DNA from: Cylindrobasidium torrendii FP15055 ss-10
Taxonomy: Eukaryota > Basidiomycota > Agaricomycetes > Agaricales > Physalacriaceae
Assembly: GCA_000934385.1 (NCBI GenBank)
Contig: KN880549.1
Location: 1 to 64,000 of the forward strand
Length of the DNA: 64,000 nt
Direction of reading: 5' to 3'
The notes beneath the pieces are model-generated. The model did not search any database. It was not told the DNA's origin and saw only the letters and a list, made by a program, of their open reading frames with translations. Positions 11,039 through 21,158 of this stretch are shown here, in pieces. The position numbers were made by a program, and so were the translations under genes. The first letter of the stretch is position 1; each line of letters starts with the position of its first letter.

Positions 11039-11745
11039 ATGGCCACGACGAACATATACTTGTCGGCAAGCACGGCCGCGGACGCATGGGCACTGTATTT
11101 TGGCAAAGGCGACGCCAGGTGCGTACAGTGCTATCCACTAGCATTGTCTTGCTAATAAGAATTCTATGTACAGGAACATATCCCAGAAGTGCATAGGCAG
11201 AGGTCGAGGGCTTCGCTGAGCTCAAGGTGCGTTACTGAAAGGTTGCGTATCCTCAACACTTACCTCACGCCGTTGTAGGGTCTATGCTATCTCTACCGCC
11301 GCTGGCTCGAGGATTCCAGTGCCCCAGGAGGCGTTGTTATCGTTCACACGCGCTCGCTCGCGCTTATTACATGGATTCGCGTCTGCATACCCCGTAGCGC
11401 AGGAGCATGGTTGAAAGGCAGCGGCAAAACATTTCCCTGCCGACATAGAACCGGCTCTGCGCTACCTCAGCGCACTCTTTGACAACGTCAAGATGAGTTG
11501 CCTTAAAACTACCGTCGAATTCTCGGCCGTGCAGGAGGACTTCGACCACGCATGGTTGCGCCGAGCTCAACGCCTTGCGAATAGCGCAGACGACCCCGAG
11601 GCGGAGTTAGATTGGGGCGGTCTCACACTGCATGTACCCTTACGCTGTCATATGCGCTGGCCAGCGTAGGAAATAGACTAGTCTGGGCAAGCGCAATCGC
11701 TCTGCCCAGAAGACTGCTGCCAAGAAGAAAGCGCGTTCCGATTAG
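11039..11745 (+). pseudogene. U2: broken copy of unknown U family
   Basis: It opens as ATGGCCACGACGAACATATA, encoding MATTNIYLSASTAADAWALY as in U4, with an intron at the same place (donor GTGCGTACAG). The next exon has an indel: the family reading EVEGFAELK is reached only after a TAG, so the frame is broken. The third exon follows (GSMLSLPPLARGF region, QEHGW-like, YLSALFDNVKM) and runs to SLTLHV. The sequence then jumps directly to the family C-terminal exon (LGKRNRSAQKTAAKKKARS, stop at 11743-11745). About a kilobase of the family gene is missing at that point. The paired ACGCGT boxes are still present upstream. Confidence 0.7.
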
Positions 11746-12044
11746 AGCATATGCAAAGCGATATGTGTGGATCTTTTTCAAATTTACAGCAACGTACATA
11801 ATTCTGCGTCGTGTTCTCTTGGTTAAACAGTGTGCTATCGAAGTTTAACATACGTCTTTGCTATTTGAACTGTCTGATACCATCACTCCTTTTGTGGTGT
11901 TCGAAAATCCCCATACCAGGCAACAAAGCCGCCCATTGTGATTTGTCATCATGCGATCGGAGCCTGTGAGTTCCCTCAGGAGCTAGTAGCACCTTGCTAC
12001 TTGCATGATTGAAATGAGTCCAAAATGCCTTGTAATGCGCGCCG
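11746..12044. other. intergenic, nothing recognised
   Basis: Short AT-richer spacer between the U2 pseudogene and the second segmental duplication. No gene or repeat is recognised. Confidence 0.5.
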
Positions 12045-13515
12045 AAGTATCACTAAAATAGTTGGCATTATGCGCTAGCATACTGCAATTCATCATGAAA
12101 TCGGATCGACTTGTTACGATGCACAAAGGCAAGAACAAGGATATGTGTAGTATGTGTCAATATCTACTTTCTTCGTAAGTGGCATCTCCACACATCGCTT
12201 CCGTTTTGGTGCGAGGGCCATTTCATGAAGAAGAGCGCATTTCGAGAATTGTGGAAGGAATGTGCTATGGTTTATAGACGATGGAGAGCTCGGGTCTTTG
12301 CCCCGCCAATACATCCACCAACGTAGCGTGCGACTCCTTCTTGTCTAGCTCGATTCCTCGAAGATTCGGCATATTGAATTTCCCGTCCTCCCCGCGTTCA
12401 CCCAGCCTCTTGCCCCAGAATTCCATAAGCGCATCCCAGGTGTGGCCCGACCAGTTCATATAGCTGATGTTGGAAAACACAGAGAGCATGAGTTCCAAGC
12501 TGCTGGAATGCTGCATTACCGTGTGTTCCTCTTGAGGACACGCGATAATTATATCCAAAATCCTGAGCTTGGTTGGAGGCTTCAAGGCCCAACTGGTGGG
12601 AAGAGACGCGAGGAAGGCCGTAAAACTGTTTTTAGAGTAGGCCCTTATCCTGAGTTGCTCGAGGCGGGGCATGTTGATTGCTAAGAGCACAGACATCTCG
12701 AGTGGCACTATGAAGCTCAGGAACTTCAGGACTGGTAAGACGAGTGGGCTGTTCGGGGAAGGATCCGTGGCAGTAACATTGATGAAGAGCACCAGAGAGG
12801 TGAGAGTCGGGGCGAACGGGTGGAGAAAGACGTGTACAGGAAATTGTAGTTCCCCCAGCCCCATAATTTCGGCCTTGCAAATGAGGTTCAAGAATGCAAT
12901 ATCTACATTAACAAGCATCAGTTTTGTCAGAGACTCAAATTTCTTCGCAGGAAGTCTTGACTCTGCGGGGAGTCTGATCATGGAGGATGCTTCGATGTGG
13001 AGGGAGCGCAGGTGCGGAGCGTCGTGCGTTAGGATAGTAGTGAGGATGCGTGTAGTACAGTTTTTGACGAATATATGTTTCGCGTTCCGAAGATGCCCAG
13101 CGATGGAATCGTGCACAAGTCCTTGGGTGGATTTGTCTTTAGGGCAGACGATGTTGAAAAGCATCGGGAGTCCTCTGCAGCGTTCAATTTGCGCGGAAAC
13201 GAGACCCAGTCGGTGGGCCTTGTGAGTCCCCCAGGCTATATTCGCCCAGAGTTTTGGGAGTCCAAGTGCCACTGCTCTCCATTGGTGGCACACCTGCGAA
13301 ACAGCAATGGCTGCGCGCGTGTTTTCTTCGGCTCTGGCCCTGTCTGATAGGACAAGACGGTTGAATTGAGTACTAGCAAATATTTCGGCGAGGATTTCAA
13401 CTGGAAGAGATGCTATGGTCGTAGCCATCATGGACAGATGAAAGAACTGGAACAGATCGAAGATGACGAAGGGTTCGCCCGGCAAACGGCCCGCAGTCCC
13501 GGCAGTCTTTGTCGA
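12045..13515. repeat. segmental duplication, copy 2
   Basis: Same-orientation partner of 9284-10745. The left edge still carries AAGTATCACTAAAATAG, a relic of the last codons of zinc-finger gene C, with no zinc-finger gene next to it. That shows the C/F-box end was copied as one block. Confidence 0.75.
12265..13485 (-). CDS. F-box protein, single exon (copy 2)
   Basis: The 406-aa frame reads MPGEPFVIFDLFQFFHLSMM before the shared MATTIASLPVEILAEIFAS F-box start. The second methionine pair at about 13430 matches copy 1, so the true start may be there (about 388 aa). The F-box continues with VSQVCHQWRAVALGLPKLWA. The rest is Leu-rich and aligns along its whole length with the copy at 9484-10662, ending RPELSIVYKP. 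The expected role is an SCF ubiquitin-ligase adaptor. The duplicate pair is intact in both copies, which suggests both may be expressed. Confidence 0.8.
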   Translation of the reverse strand: MPGEPFVIFDLFQFFHLSMMATTIASLPVEILAEIFASTQFNRLVLSDRARAEENTRAAIAVSQVCHQWRAVALGLPKLWANIAWGTHKAHRLGLVSAQIERCRGLPMLFNIVCPKDKSTQGLVHDSIAGHLRNAKHIFVKNCTTRILTTILTHDAPHLRSLHIEASSMIRLPAESRLPAKKFESLTKLMLVNVDIAFLNLICKAEIMGLGELQFPVHVFLHPFAPTLTSLVLFINVTATDPSPNSPLVLPVLKFLSFIVPLEMSVLLAINMPRLEQLRIRAYSKNSFTAFLASLPTSWALKPPTKLRILDIIIACPQEEHTVMQHSSSLELMLSVFSNISYMNWSGHTWDALMEFWGKRLGERGEDGKFNMPNLRGIELDKKESHATLVDVLAGQRPELSIVYKP

Positions 13516-14050
13516 GCTTCTAAGCTACTCATATCATTATAGCTAACTGCATTCAATGCAGGCCTCTGCTTATCATGGTACTGGGATGACTTTCATCCTA
13601 TGCTCGAGAAAGCAGACTATGCAGCTTCCCACGCATTCTCTTGCTATCCTCCTCATCAGCCTCAAGCTTTGCGTCGACGTGCCCAGAAATTTCAAATATT
13701 ATATTGCTAATTGCTTACATGGGCTACCGAGCCGCTGACTGAAATCGCGCACCTGTGCCCAGCTTGCGCCAAGGACGTAACAGATGTCCATCGCTTGGTC
13801 GACTGTTTTACGCATGCCCCCATTGCACGCCATGAGCAGTGGACGGCAAATGGGCATTGGACGTGCTGCGTGCAGAGATACACCAGGAATGCATGGACGG
13901 GATGTTCGTCAGAGAGTGTTGATCAAGCGGCCGAATCCCTGGTCTGTCAACTTGAAAAAGACAAATAAATACATCCAATTGCTTTGCACACAACATACAA
14001 ATAGCCTCAAAAAACAAGATGATAGCATATGGACATCCCTCCTTATGCAC
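13516..14050. other. intergenic, only weak frames
   Basis: No supported gene. A short plus-strand frame near 13711-13968 contains LCPACAKDVTDVHRLVDC, which could be a relic of a Cys-containing domain, but it lacks start and splice support. The right end is the 3' flank of zinc-finger gene D. Confidence 0.4.
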
Positions 14051-15777
14051 TCACTGACGAGGCCTGACCAAAAGCTGGATCATCTCTGCCAGACTGTTGA
14101 TCTCATCGGCCAAAGGGCGTACGCCTTCCTGGATCATTGCTGCAAAGAAAGTCAGTGTGCGTTCTTGTAGACTCGCGCATATACAGGTCCCAATTCGAGA
14201 CGGAACACACCTTTGACTTCTGCTTTGGTTGGAGGACGTTCAGCGTCCTCATTCTCGTGTCGCTTGCGCTTCTTGGGCTTGGGTTCGGGCGATGGTGGTT
14301 TCTCCTCTTCAGGCAAGAATAGAGGCGTGAGGGATTGTGATCTTCGTTCGGGCGACTGCGTGTGCTGACGAGGGATAGGTGTAGACTGTGACGGAGAGCG
14401 AGCGCGTGAAGGACGGGGTGTAGTAGACTGCGAGGTAGTGGTAGGCCGAGGAGCAGCGGATTGAGATCGAAATCGACGAATGTATTCTGGTGCAGGGGGG
14501 ATGGAGACTTCGACTCGGCGGAAAGTCTGTGATGAGGAGGGTGTTGGGAGACGAGATGCCCCTTTGTGAGATTTCTGGAGCGATGAAGTTGAGCTGGAAA
14601 GAAAGGGAGATGAGGAATGTAAGATACGGAAAGCGTTGGACTTACACGGAGCTACCTGTGCTTCGAGGCAGTCGCCTCCTTTTTGGTCTGAAGAATATTT
14701 AAGAAAGGTTGTAACGCTTCAGTCCGAAGAACCTACAGCGGCTCGCTGTCCTCCACTCCAGATGTGTTTTCATCCACATAGGACGCATCATCGTCGACCT
14801 GGGATGTAGACTCGTCCACGAAGTCCGCATCATCGTCCGGGTCGCTTGAAGGCTCGTGAACAGGTGAAGAGAGTATGCGATGTCGTCTTTGGACTCGTGT
14901 TCTAGTGCTGACTCGTCTTCTGTCTTCCTCAGACTCCTCCGGTGCAGCGTCACCCGCGTCTTCCAAGCCCTCTCTAGCGGCATCTGTCGGCAGCTCATCG
15001 TCGTTGGGTTCGACCTGCTTGACTTGAGCAGAGGAGAGCTTCCGGGGAGCATTGAGACCGTCTCTGCCAGCCTCTTCTTGAGTGGGAACATTCTCCCCAT
15101 GCGCAGACTTGACATGTCGCTTCAGGTGTTTGATTTTGCTGCAAGAAAAGCGGCATTTGTGGTGTGAGCACACGAACGGCGTCTCCGGTGAATGTCGGGC
15201 TTCGTGGAGCTCTAGCTTGCGCTGCCTGCGCGTCGTGTAGTCGCAGGAAGCGTGCTTGCAGGTAAAAGTTTCTTCGATTGCGTGTTTGGATTCGCCCGTA
15301 GTGTCGGGGGCATCCTGAGATGCGCTGGCATGAGAATGGTAAGTACAAGAAGTTTGGTGGGCGGGTTACGCACGAGGATGCCGAATTTCGAGCCTGGACG
15401 CCATTCCGATGGAACAACCCTTTGTGAGATAAGAGCTCCTCCATAGTTGCAAAGGCAACTGTAGCACATCCTTGTTGGACGCATGGATATGGGCGAGGGC
15501 CGGTATGACGGGCTTCGTGCCTGCGCAGTGCTGGACGATCTGTAGCAGCAAGGCCACATCCCTCCCAAGTACATGGGTAGCGCTTTCGCTTCTTTTTGAC
15601 TCCGTTATGGCTCTGGAGATGCCTCTGGAGAGCCGACCGCCACCCAGAAGTATACGGACAGCCGGAGTAGGTACACGTAAAGGGCCGTGCACCAGTATGG
15701 ACAGCACTCTGATGTTCTCTAAGACCACTTGCAGATGGCGCTCGATAGCCGCAGTCTTCGCAATCATGAAGCCCCAT
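14051..15777 (-). CDS. D: C2H2 zinc-finger protein with conserved C-terminal helix
   Basis: The five-exon model is 15374-15777, 14737-15324, 14646-14687, 14211-14593 and 14051-14139; the sum is in frame and gives 501 aa. The start MGLHDCEDCG equals that of B. Finger cores are CEDCGY, CTYSGC, CTWEGC and CVQQGC in exon 1 and CKHASC and CSHHKC in exon 2. An acidic repeat region with EDSEPL follows, then PKRRRLPRSTGS, the segment RRVEVSIPPAPEYIRRFRSQ, a Ser/Pro-rich stretch, KPKKRKRHE and PPTKAEVK. The last exon encodes VRPLADEINSLAEMIQLLV. Known C2H2 function suggests sequence-specific DNA binding; the helix may be a dimer or partner interface (inference). It is the best-preserved B-type member and is divergent from E. 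Confidence 0.8.
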
Positions 15778-15912
15778 CCTGGAGAGAAGTGTTTGAAATA
15801 GAGGAACGTTGGTGGTCTGACCTAAAGCGCCCGAGTCGATCGTGTTTCGCTCTTTCCGGCTGTGGATGCCGACGCGCACGCTGTGCTTTTGACCTGGCTT
15901 TGACCATCGTAC
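15778..15912. promoter_or_regulatory. divergent promoter between D and E
   Basis: These 135 bp separate the start codons of D and E. Block 15834-15858 (AGTCGATCGTGTTT, then C, then GCTCTTTCCG) matches the B/C promoter block at 7512-7536 at 24 of 25 positions. Confidence 0.5.
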
Positions 15913-18900
15913 ATGAGCGCTAGCGCCAAACGCCTTCACTGCACAAACCCGGGCTGCGACTACACAGCTAAACGCCCCAGCATTCTTGCAGCACATGTAA
16001 ACTCCCACGCACTTACGTTTGCATGTCACTGGCCCAGTTGCACTAGCTCGTTCACCAGCTCGTCAGAGCGTAGCACTCATTTCGGAATCCATACCAAGGA
16101 CAAGAAATCCCTATGCAAATGGGAAGGATGTGGATATAAAACCGCACACAGATACAACTTAAAAAGGCATGTAATGAGACACGATGGAGCGCGACCGCAC
16201 ATTTGCACTGCTGCAAAAACCTGTGATCTGTTATCCTTTGCGACGCTGGAGGGTCTGGAACAGCACAGGAAGGACTCACATCCTCAGGATCAGGAGGAGG
16301 AGGAAGATGTGGATTTCAAGTGCGATTATTCCCTGGCTCAGCATAGTTCGCTCACTTTGATGTTCAGTGCCGGCGAGCAAGATTTACTGGTCACTTCTCA
16401 GCCTGTCGCGTCCACGTCCAGAAATCAAGACTCCACGCACGCTACGGACGCATCTGTATCGAGGAAACCTACCCTGACGTCCTTTTCAACATCTGCAATG
16501 GATACCTCCACTGCTGCCTCCACATCCAACAATCCAGGTTCAAAATCTTGTACGCTTGCAAATTCTGTATCTTTACCCATCCTCCAGATGCTCCTCCGAA
16601 ACCACGGCGTCAACGCTGCTCTCAATTGCACTGCCCGTTCACTACTCGCGACGCCGCGCGTCTCGCGAAACATTCTACACGACATACTGCAGTCCTTCCG
16701 TTTTTGTGTCTGGAGAAGAAATGTCTCGCTGCTTTTGCAACGGCGACGGAAGAGGAACAGCATGGGCGCACTGTACACAAGAGAACGGCCGAACCTAAGG
16801 CGGTGTCGAAGAAGAGGAAACGCAAGCAGGACGATGATGATAAAGAAAGGTGCGTGTCTGCTTATTTGCAAAGACACTATTCTGATTTGTTATAGGGAAT
16901 TCATCGACCTAACGCAGGGCAATGAAGTCGACGATTCCGATATGTACGTGGTTTCTATCTCAGCGCGTTCGCGTCCCAAACCCATAAAACTTCGAACCAA
17001 ATCTTCAACACTTCACGTCTATCCATCCGTTTGATTCGCATGCTCATGTCGTTCTCTTCAGCACTCCGGTCACGCCTGCACCCAAGCGACGCAAAATCGA
17101 AGGGCTCATGACACCTCCAGCAACGGAAGTTCCCCGAAAACGGAAGGGAAAGGAACGCGAGGTGGTTTTGACAGCAAAGGACAAGGGAAAAGGAAAGGAA
17201 CGAGCAGTTTCGCCTTCGGTTTCGGTGAGTGACCCCACGTTCAGCAGAGCATCACTCAATCCGCATAGGTGTCTTCATTCCACGCCGAAGAATCATCCTC
17301 GATGAGGGCTACAACGTTTCATGTAGGGACAGCCTCCTCAAGCACATATGCAATGCCCGCCAGTTCCAACATAGCCTCCGCTAGCACGAACGCGATAGCG
17401 TCAAGCTCGAAGCTACCGACTCGCAAGGCTGGACCGTTTGAGCTGCTAAGAGAACGGGAGTCGGCCGTTGGCATTGGGAAGAAACGCAAACTCGGTGAGT
17501 AATTCGGCTTGCATCGTGTATTGTTCTTGAGTACATGTCTTCGCTGGTGTACACGCTTTCTTTCCCTCGACACTCCTTCTCGCCTATCGCTCCCGGTCAT
17601 CATCTTGCCGGGCATCCTTTCTGACATTCCGCCCGCAGCATCTCAAGATGAAGAAGAGCCTGCGCCAGTTCTCGATATCATAGAGCTCGACGAGGACACG
17701 GACGGGCCCGCGCAAGACGACCCTATCGAGCCAAGCCGCAAGAAAGCTCACACTGAACACTCTCCGACGAAAGCAAAAGGGGATGCGCCAGTGGATGTGG
17801 AGGAGGATGTACCGGCCAAGGCATCATCCTCAAGGACACCTTCAAACTCAAGGGTAGCACCTTCGAAGGTTGAACAATCCAAGTCGTCTGCTGCGCAAGT
17901 AAAGGGACGGGATTCTTGTGTTACGGTGAAGAAACACAGAGAAGGTGAGTATCTCTGCCTGCGCTGCATCGTCTCCGGAAATGTGTTTTTCGCCAGTATC
18001 CCCGCAGCTGATGGACCTTCTTTATCCTTCCCTTGTTCTTGTCTTCGTTCCGAGAATCTGTTCTGACGTTCTGTGTGCAGCCAAACGGGATCCTGCGCCC
18101 GAGCCCATGAATTCTGACGAAAACACCAAAGAATCTGTACAAGACGATGTCAAGCCAAAGCGCTTGAGGGTCTATGTCTCGCAGTCCCGGATAAAACGCG
18201 AGGCAGAAGATGCGCAACTTATCGATGTAGAGGAGGGTATGCGAATCGATGCGGCATCTTCGGGGACCAACCCAGCGTCGTCGAGTACCAAGGCAGCGAC
18301 CTCGAGCTCACGGGCAACGCCTACTGTCAAACCGACCGCTTCTGGGAAAGGGAAGGAGCGGGAGTCCAACGTTGTTGGGAAGACGAAACGAGGTGAGCAA
18401 TCTCGATTTTACTGCGCGTATGACAATGTGTTCTGTGCGCCCCCGGGGGGGGGGGGGGGGGCATGATCTCCTCCGATATCCTCGTTGTCCTTTGTGTTCT
18501 ATATGTCCCACCGTTTCCCAAATATGGTCTAACGTTATCATTCAGCTGCGCGCGAGCATGTCGACCTGGACGAAGACGAGCGTGACGTCGTGCATGATAC
18601 CAAGCCAAAGTTCAAGAAGGTTTCTACCGCACAGTCCCGAAAAAAAGCAGAGGCGGATGCCCAGATTATCGACATAGACGAGGACGCGGAGGTTCTGGCC
18701 TTGGTCACGGAGGAAGAGGTGGGCAACTCTGACTCGGAAGATGAGGAGGACAAGAAGCTGTTCACAAAGGAAGAAGTCCAAGGTTCGTGCTTAGTTCTCG
18801 TTCTCGTTTATCTCGAAGCGCTGACGCTTGTTCAGCTAAAATCGACGCCAGCTTGCGCCCGTTGCTTGAGCGAGTGGGCGCCCTCAAGAATCTTGTGCGC

Positions 18901-18924
18901 GAAGCAGTTGAAGCGCGGAGATGA
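15913..18924 (+). CDS. E: long C2H2 zinc-finger protein with duplicated acidic exons
   Basis: The ten-exon model is 15913-16319, 16368-16537, 16588-16849, 16896-16943, 17062-17224, 17269-17494, 17639-17944, 18081-18392, 18546-18782 and 18836-18924. The sum of 2220 nt is in frame and gives 739 aa. The N-terminus has C2H2 units (CTNPGC, CHWPSC, CKWEGC, CTAAKTC). Exon 3 adds C-SQLH-C and C-LEKK-C fingers and KKRKRKQ. Exons 7, 8 and 9 look like repeats of one another: each is bounded by phase-1 introns, begins with Ala and carries a core like AQLIDVEEG or AQIIDIDED beside Lys/Arg motifs. The last exon gives LRPLLERVGALKNLVREAVE, the counterpart of the helix in B, C and D. Gene A is a 3'-truncated paralogue. 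A nuclear regulator is likely. Confidence 0.75.
18445..18461 (+). repeat. 17-G homopolymer in an intron of E
   Basis: Seventeen consecutive G directly follow five C within the 153-nt intron 18393-18545. The intron is the longest in E. The run can form G-quadruplex or hairpin structure and is a place where assembly errors are common. Confidence 0.8.
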
Positions 18925-19487
18925 GGTTGTGGTCTTTGCGGGACGCGTAGGAATACTCAAGTACCCTATTGTTACGCGTGAATCCAAGGTGTACTTTTCT
19001 CGTTCAAAGCTCCAGTGAGAATATGCCCTGCACGCACCCCATTGCGTGGATGACTGGTTCACAGTCAAGGTTAGCCTCATGTATGCGCTCGACATCGTGT
19101 GCAATGCGCTCCTTGAACTGCGTTTTCGCGTACAGTGATGGGGAGTGTTTTGTCGTTGACCCATTCCGAGTCGCGCATATCCTGCAGTCGCTGCTTATGC
19201 GCGGCCTCGATATCTTGGTCAAGTTGGAAGGTCGCAATGACCGAGGCGGTCATGGCGTTGAGAAGCAGCGCGTTGGATCGAATATACTGCGAGTCCTACT
19301 TTGTGTGATGAGTTCAGCTCAGAACATTCCTCCGACGGTAGGTTGAAGCATTAAAAAGTCACGATTTGAGTAAGGTATTGTAGGTAAACTGAGTAAAGAA
19401 ATTGAGCTGTTGGCCACTAATACTCATCGTCCAGAAGTGCAACGAGTACAGTATATACGTATCGGCAGGGAATTCGAAGTCACCAAA
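18925..19487. other. intergenic with unassigned minus-strand frames
   Basis: A minus-strand stretch at 19004-19345 has coding-like pieces (ATFQLDQDIEAAHKQRLQDM region and FKERIAHDVERIHEANLDCE), but the only splice that would join them is too short. It may be a gene remnant. No function is recognised. Confidence 0.35.
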
Positions 19488-20710
19488 TCAGGCATCGTCC
19501 TCGAGCACATGCATCTTCACCGCAGCGAGGAGCATCCTCCACATTCTCTCCCTCACATTCCTCCACACCGTAGGAGGAACACATCTGTCCACACACGATT
19601 GTCTTGCTATGGCAGCGTGGAAGGGATTTTTCGACTTGTTATGCCCACCTGAGCGTTTCTGCTCCTTCTTCCACCACTTCGTGCACAACTCGCAGTTCCT
19701 CACGGTGTGCTTCATCAGCTTTCCGGCTGGCTTGATATAGGCTGCCGTGATATTCGCGTACACGTTCTCGGGAATGTGTAGCTCTATGCGGTCCGAAAGT
19801 GCGAGGATGGTGGGCACTCGCAACTTAGCGAGCACATCATGGTCCATAGCCATTTTGAAGAGGGCGGCAGTCGTTTTGGGCGGCTGCATGAACGCGTTCT
19901 TCCTGGTGTCAATGAAAAGGGACTCAAAGACGTCGAAAGACGGAGGGTAGACCTCTGCGATCTTTTCGAGGCAGAGTTGGGTGAAGGATTCTATCTCCAA
20001 ATGAATCGACAAACCAAGGAGAGCGATAGCGCCACTGACATCCGTCGGGCCTTTGTCTTTGGGCCGATCTGATGCGAGCATACAAATGAACTGGTCAAGC
20101 GAGGGGCGGGCGACGAATGGAACCTTCGATAGGTCTATTTCACCGTTGCTCTGAGAGCTCTCGGCGGCTGAAATCAGGGAGTCTAGACGCGGCGACAAGT
20201 TCTTGAGGCTCTGGATGAAGACCGAGACCCTATCGCCTTTATGCACAAGAAACAAGGCTTGCCAGAAGTCAGACTGAGTGAAATATTGGGCGTATGCATC
20301 ACGTACTTGTGCGGGGCGCTGGAGGCGGCACCGTTTGAGGTGCTTCTTGAGGCAGCGAATTATTCTGGGAACGGTGATGAACGCATTAGTTCACGATCCC
20401 CAAGAATAGAGCCCTAGAGAAACGCACTTTGCGGTGCTTCTTCTTGGGTGGGGGAGCCTCCTCCTCCTCGTCGTCGTCTTCAGTCTCGTTTTGTGACGCG
20501 GCCAGTCGTGTGTTGTAATGTTTGCGTGCCTGCATAATCTGCTTGAGTGTGAAAAATGCAACGACAAAAACAAAGACGAACCGCAACCGACGTTACAGAT
20601 TTCTTGCCCTTAGACTTAGATGAGGCAGCTGTGGGAGCCTTACGCTGAAGGGAAGCTCAGATTCTGTGACGCCTGAAAGAATTATCCATGCGCACCTTTG
20701 ACGACGCCAT
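19488..20710 (-). CDS. BTB/POZ-like domain protein
   Basis: The start is taken at 20710 (MASSK, donor GTGCGC). It is followed by a basic exon RKAPTAASSKSKGKKS, an exon QIMQARKHYNTRLAASQNE with an acidic run and PPPKKKHRK, and a short NNSLPQEAPQT exon. The long 3' exon begins SDFWQALFLVHKGDRVSVF and ends VKMHVLEDDA at 19488. The order of the long exon is that of agaric BTB-type proteins: FVARPSLDQFICML, then IALLGLSIHLEIESFTQLCL and a helical tail. A Cys-containing NCELCTKWWKKE motif and VWRNVRERMWRMLL follow. BTB domains mediate dimerisation and cullin-3 binding; that role is inferred. The short PQ exon and its donor GTGCCG are the least certain part. Confidence 0.6.
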
Positions 20711-21158
20711 GGCTGCACGCAAGGATGAGCTCCCGCTGTGGCGCGAAGTAGAGAGATCGTCTGGGGAGTGTGACGGTGGAGCTCAGAGTCTCAATGAGTT
20801 GGCTGATTTTATATTCGGCATGGAAATCACAGCCGTCATTAGCCCCTGCACTTGGAGATTTAGGCGTTGACAAGCGTCACCTTAGCTTTCGGTTTCGCCG
20901 CACTGCCAATGATTTGAATAGCGCTGTGGTGTATTTAAAACGCTTTGGGAAGTTGTATCTGTACTTATGGGGAAGGCCTGGGAAAGACGGCCCGCCCGGT
21001 ACCAGCCGCCGCCATGAATGTATCAAAGCAAATGTTGAGGCGCTAGCAAGGTTTAAGTTGACACCAGGTTCGATCGCGTGTGCGCGCCGCATGCCGCATT
21101 TGTGCCGCATCTCCGTTCCGGCCTCCGCATCTACCTTCTCGTTCACCACGATCTGGAT

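Noticed and set aside
13711..13968. Short frame with CPAC and further Cys/His residues
   Set aside because: No paralogue, no splice support and no proper domain spacing.
19004..19345. Coding-like minus-strand pieces
   Set aside because: They could be joined only by a 16-nt intron, below a plausible size; kept only as a possible remnant.
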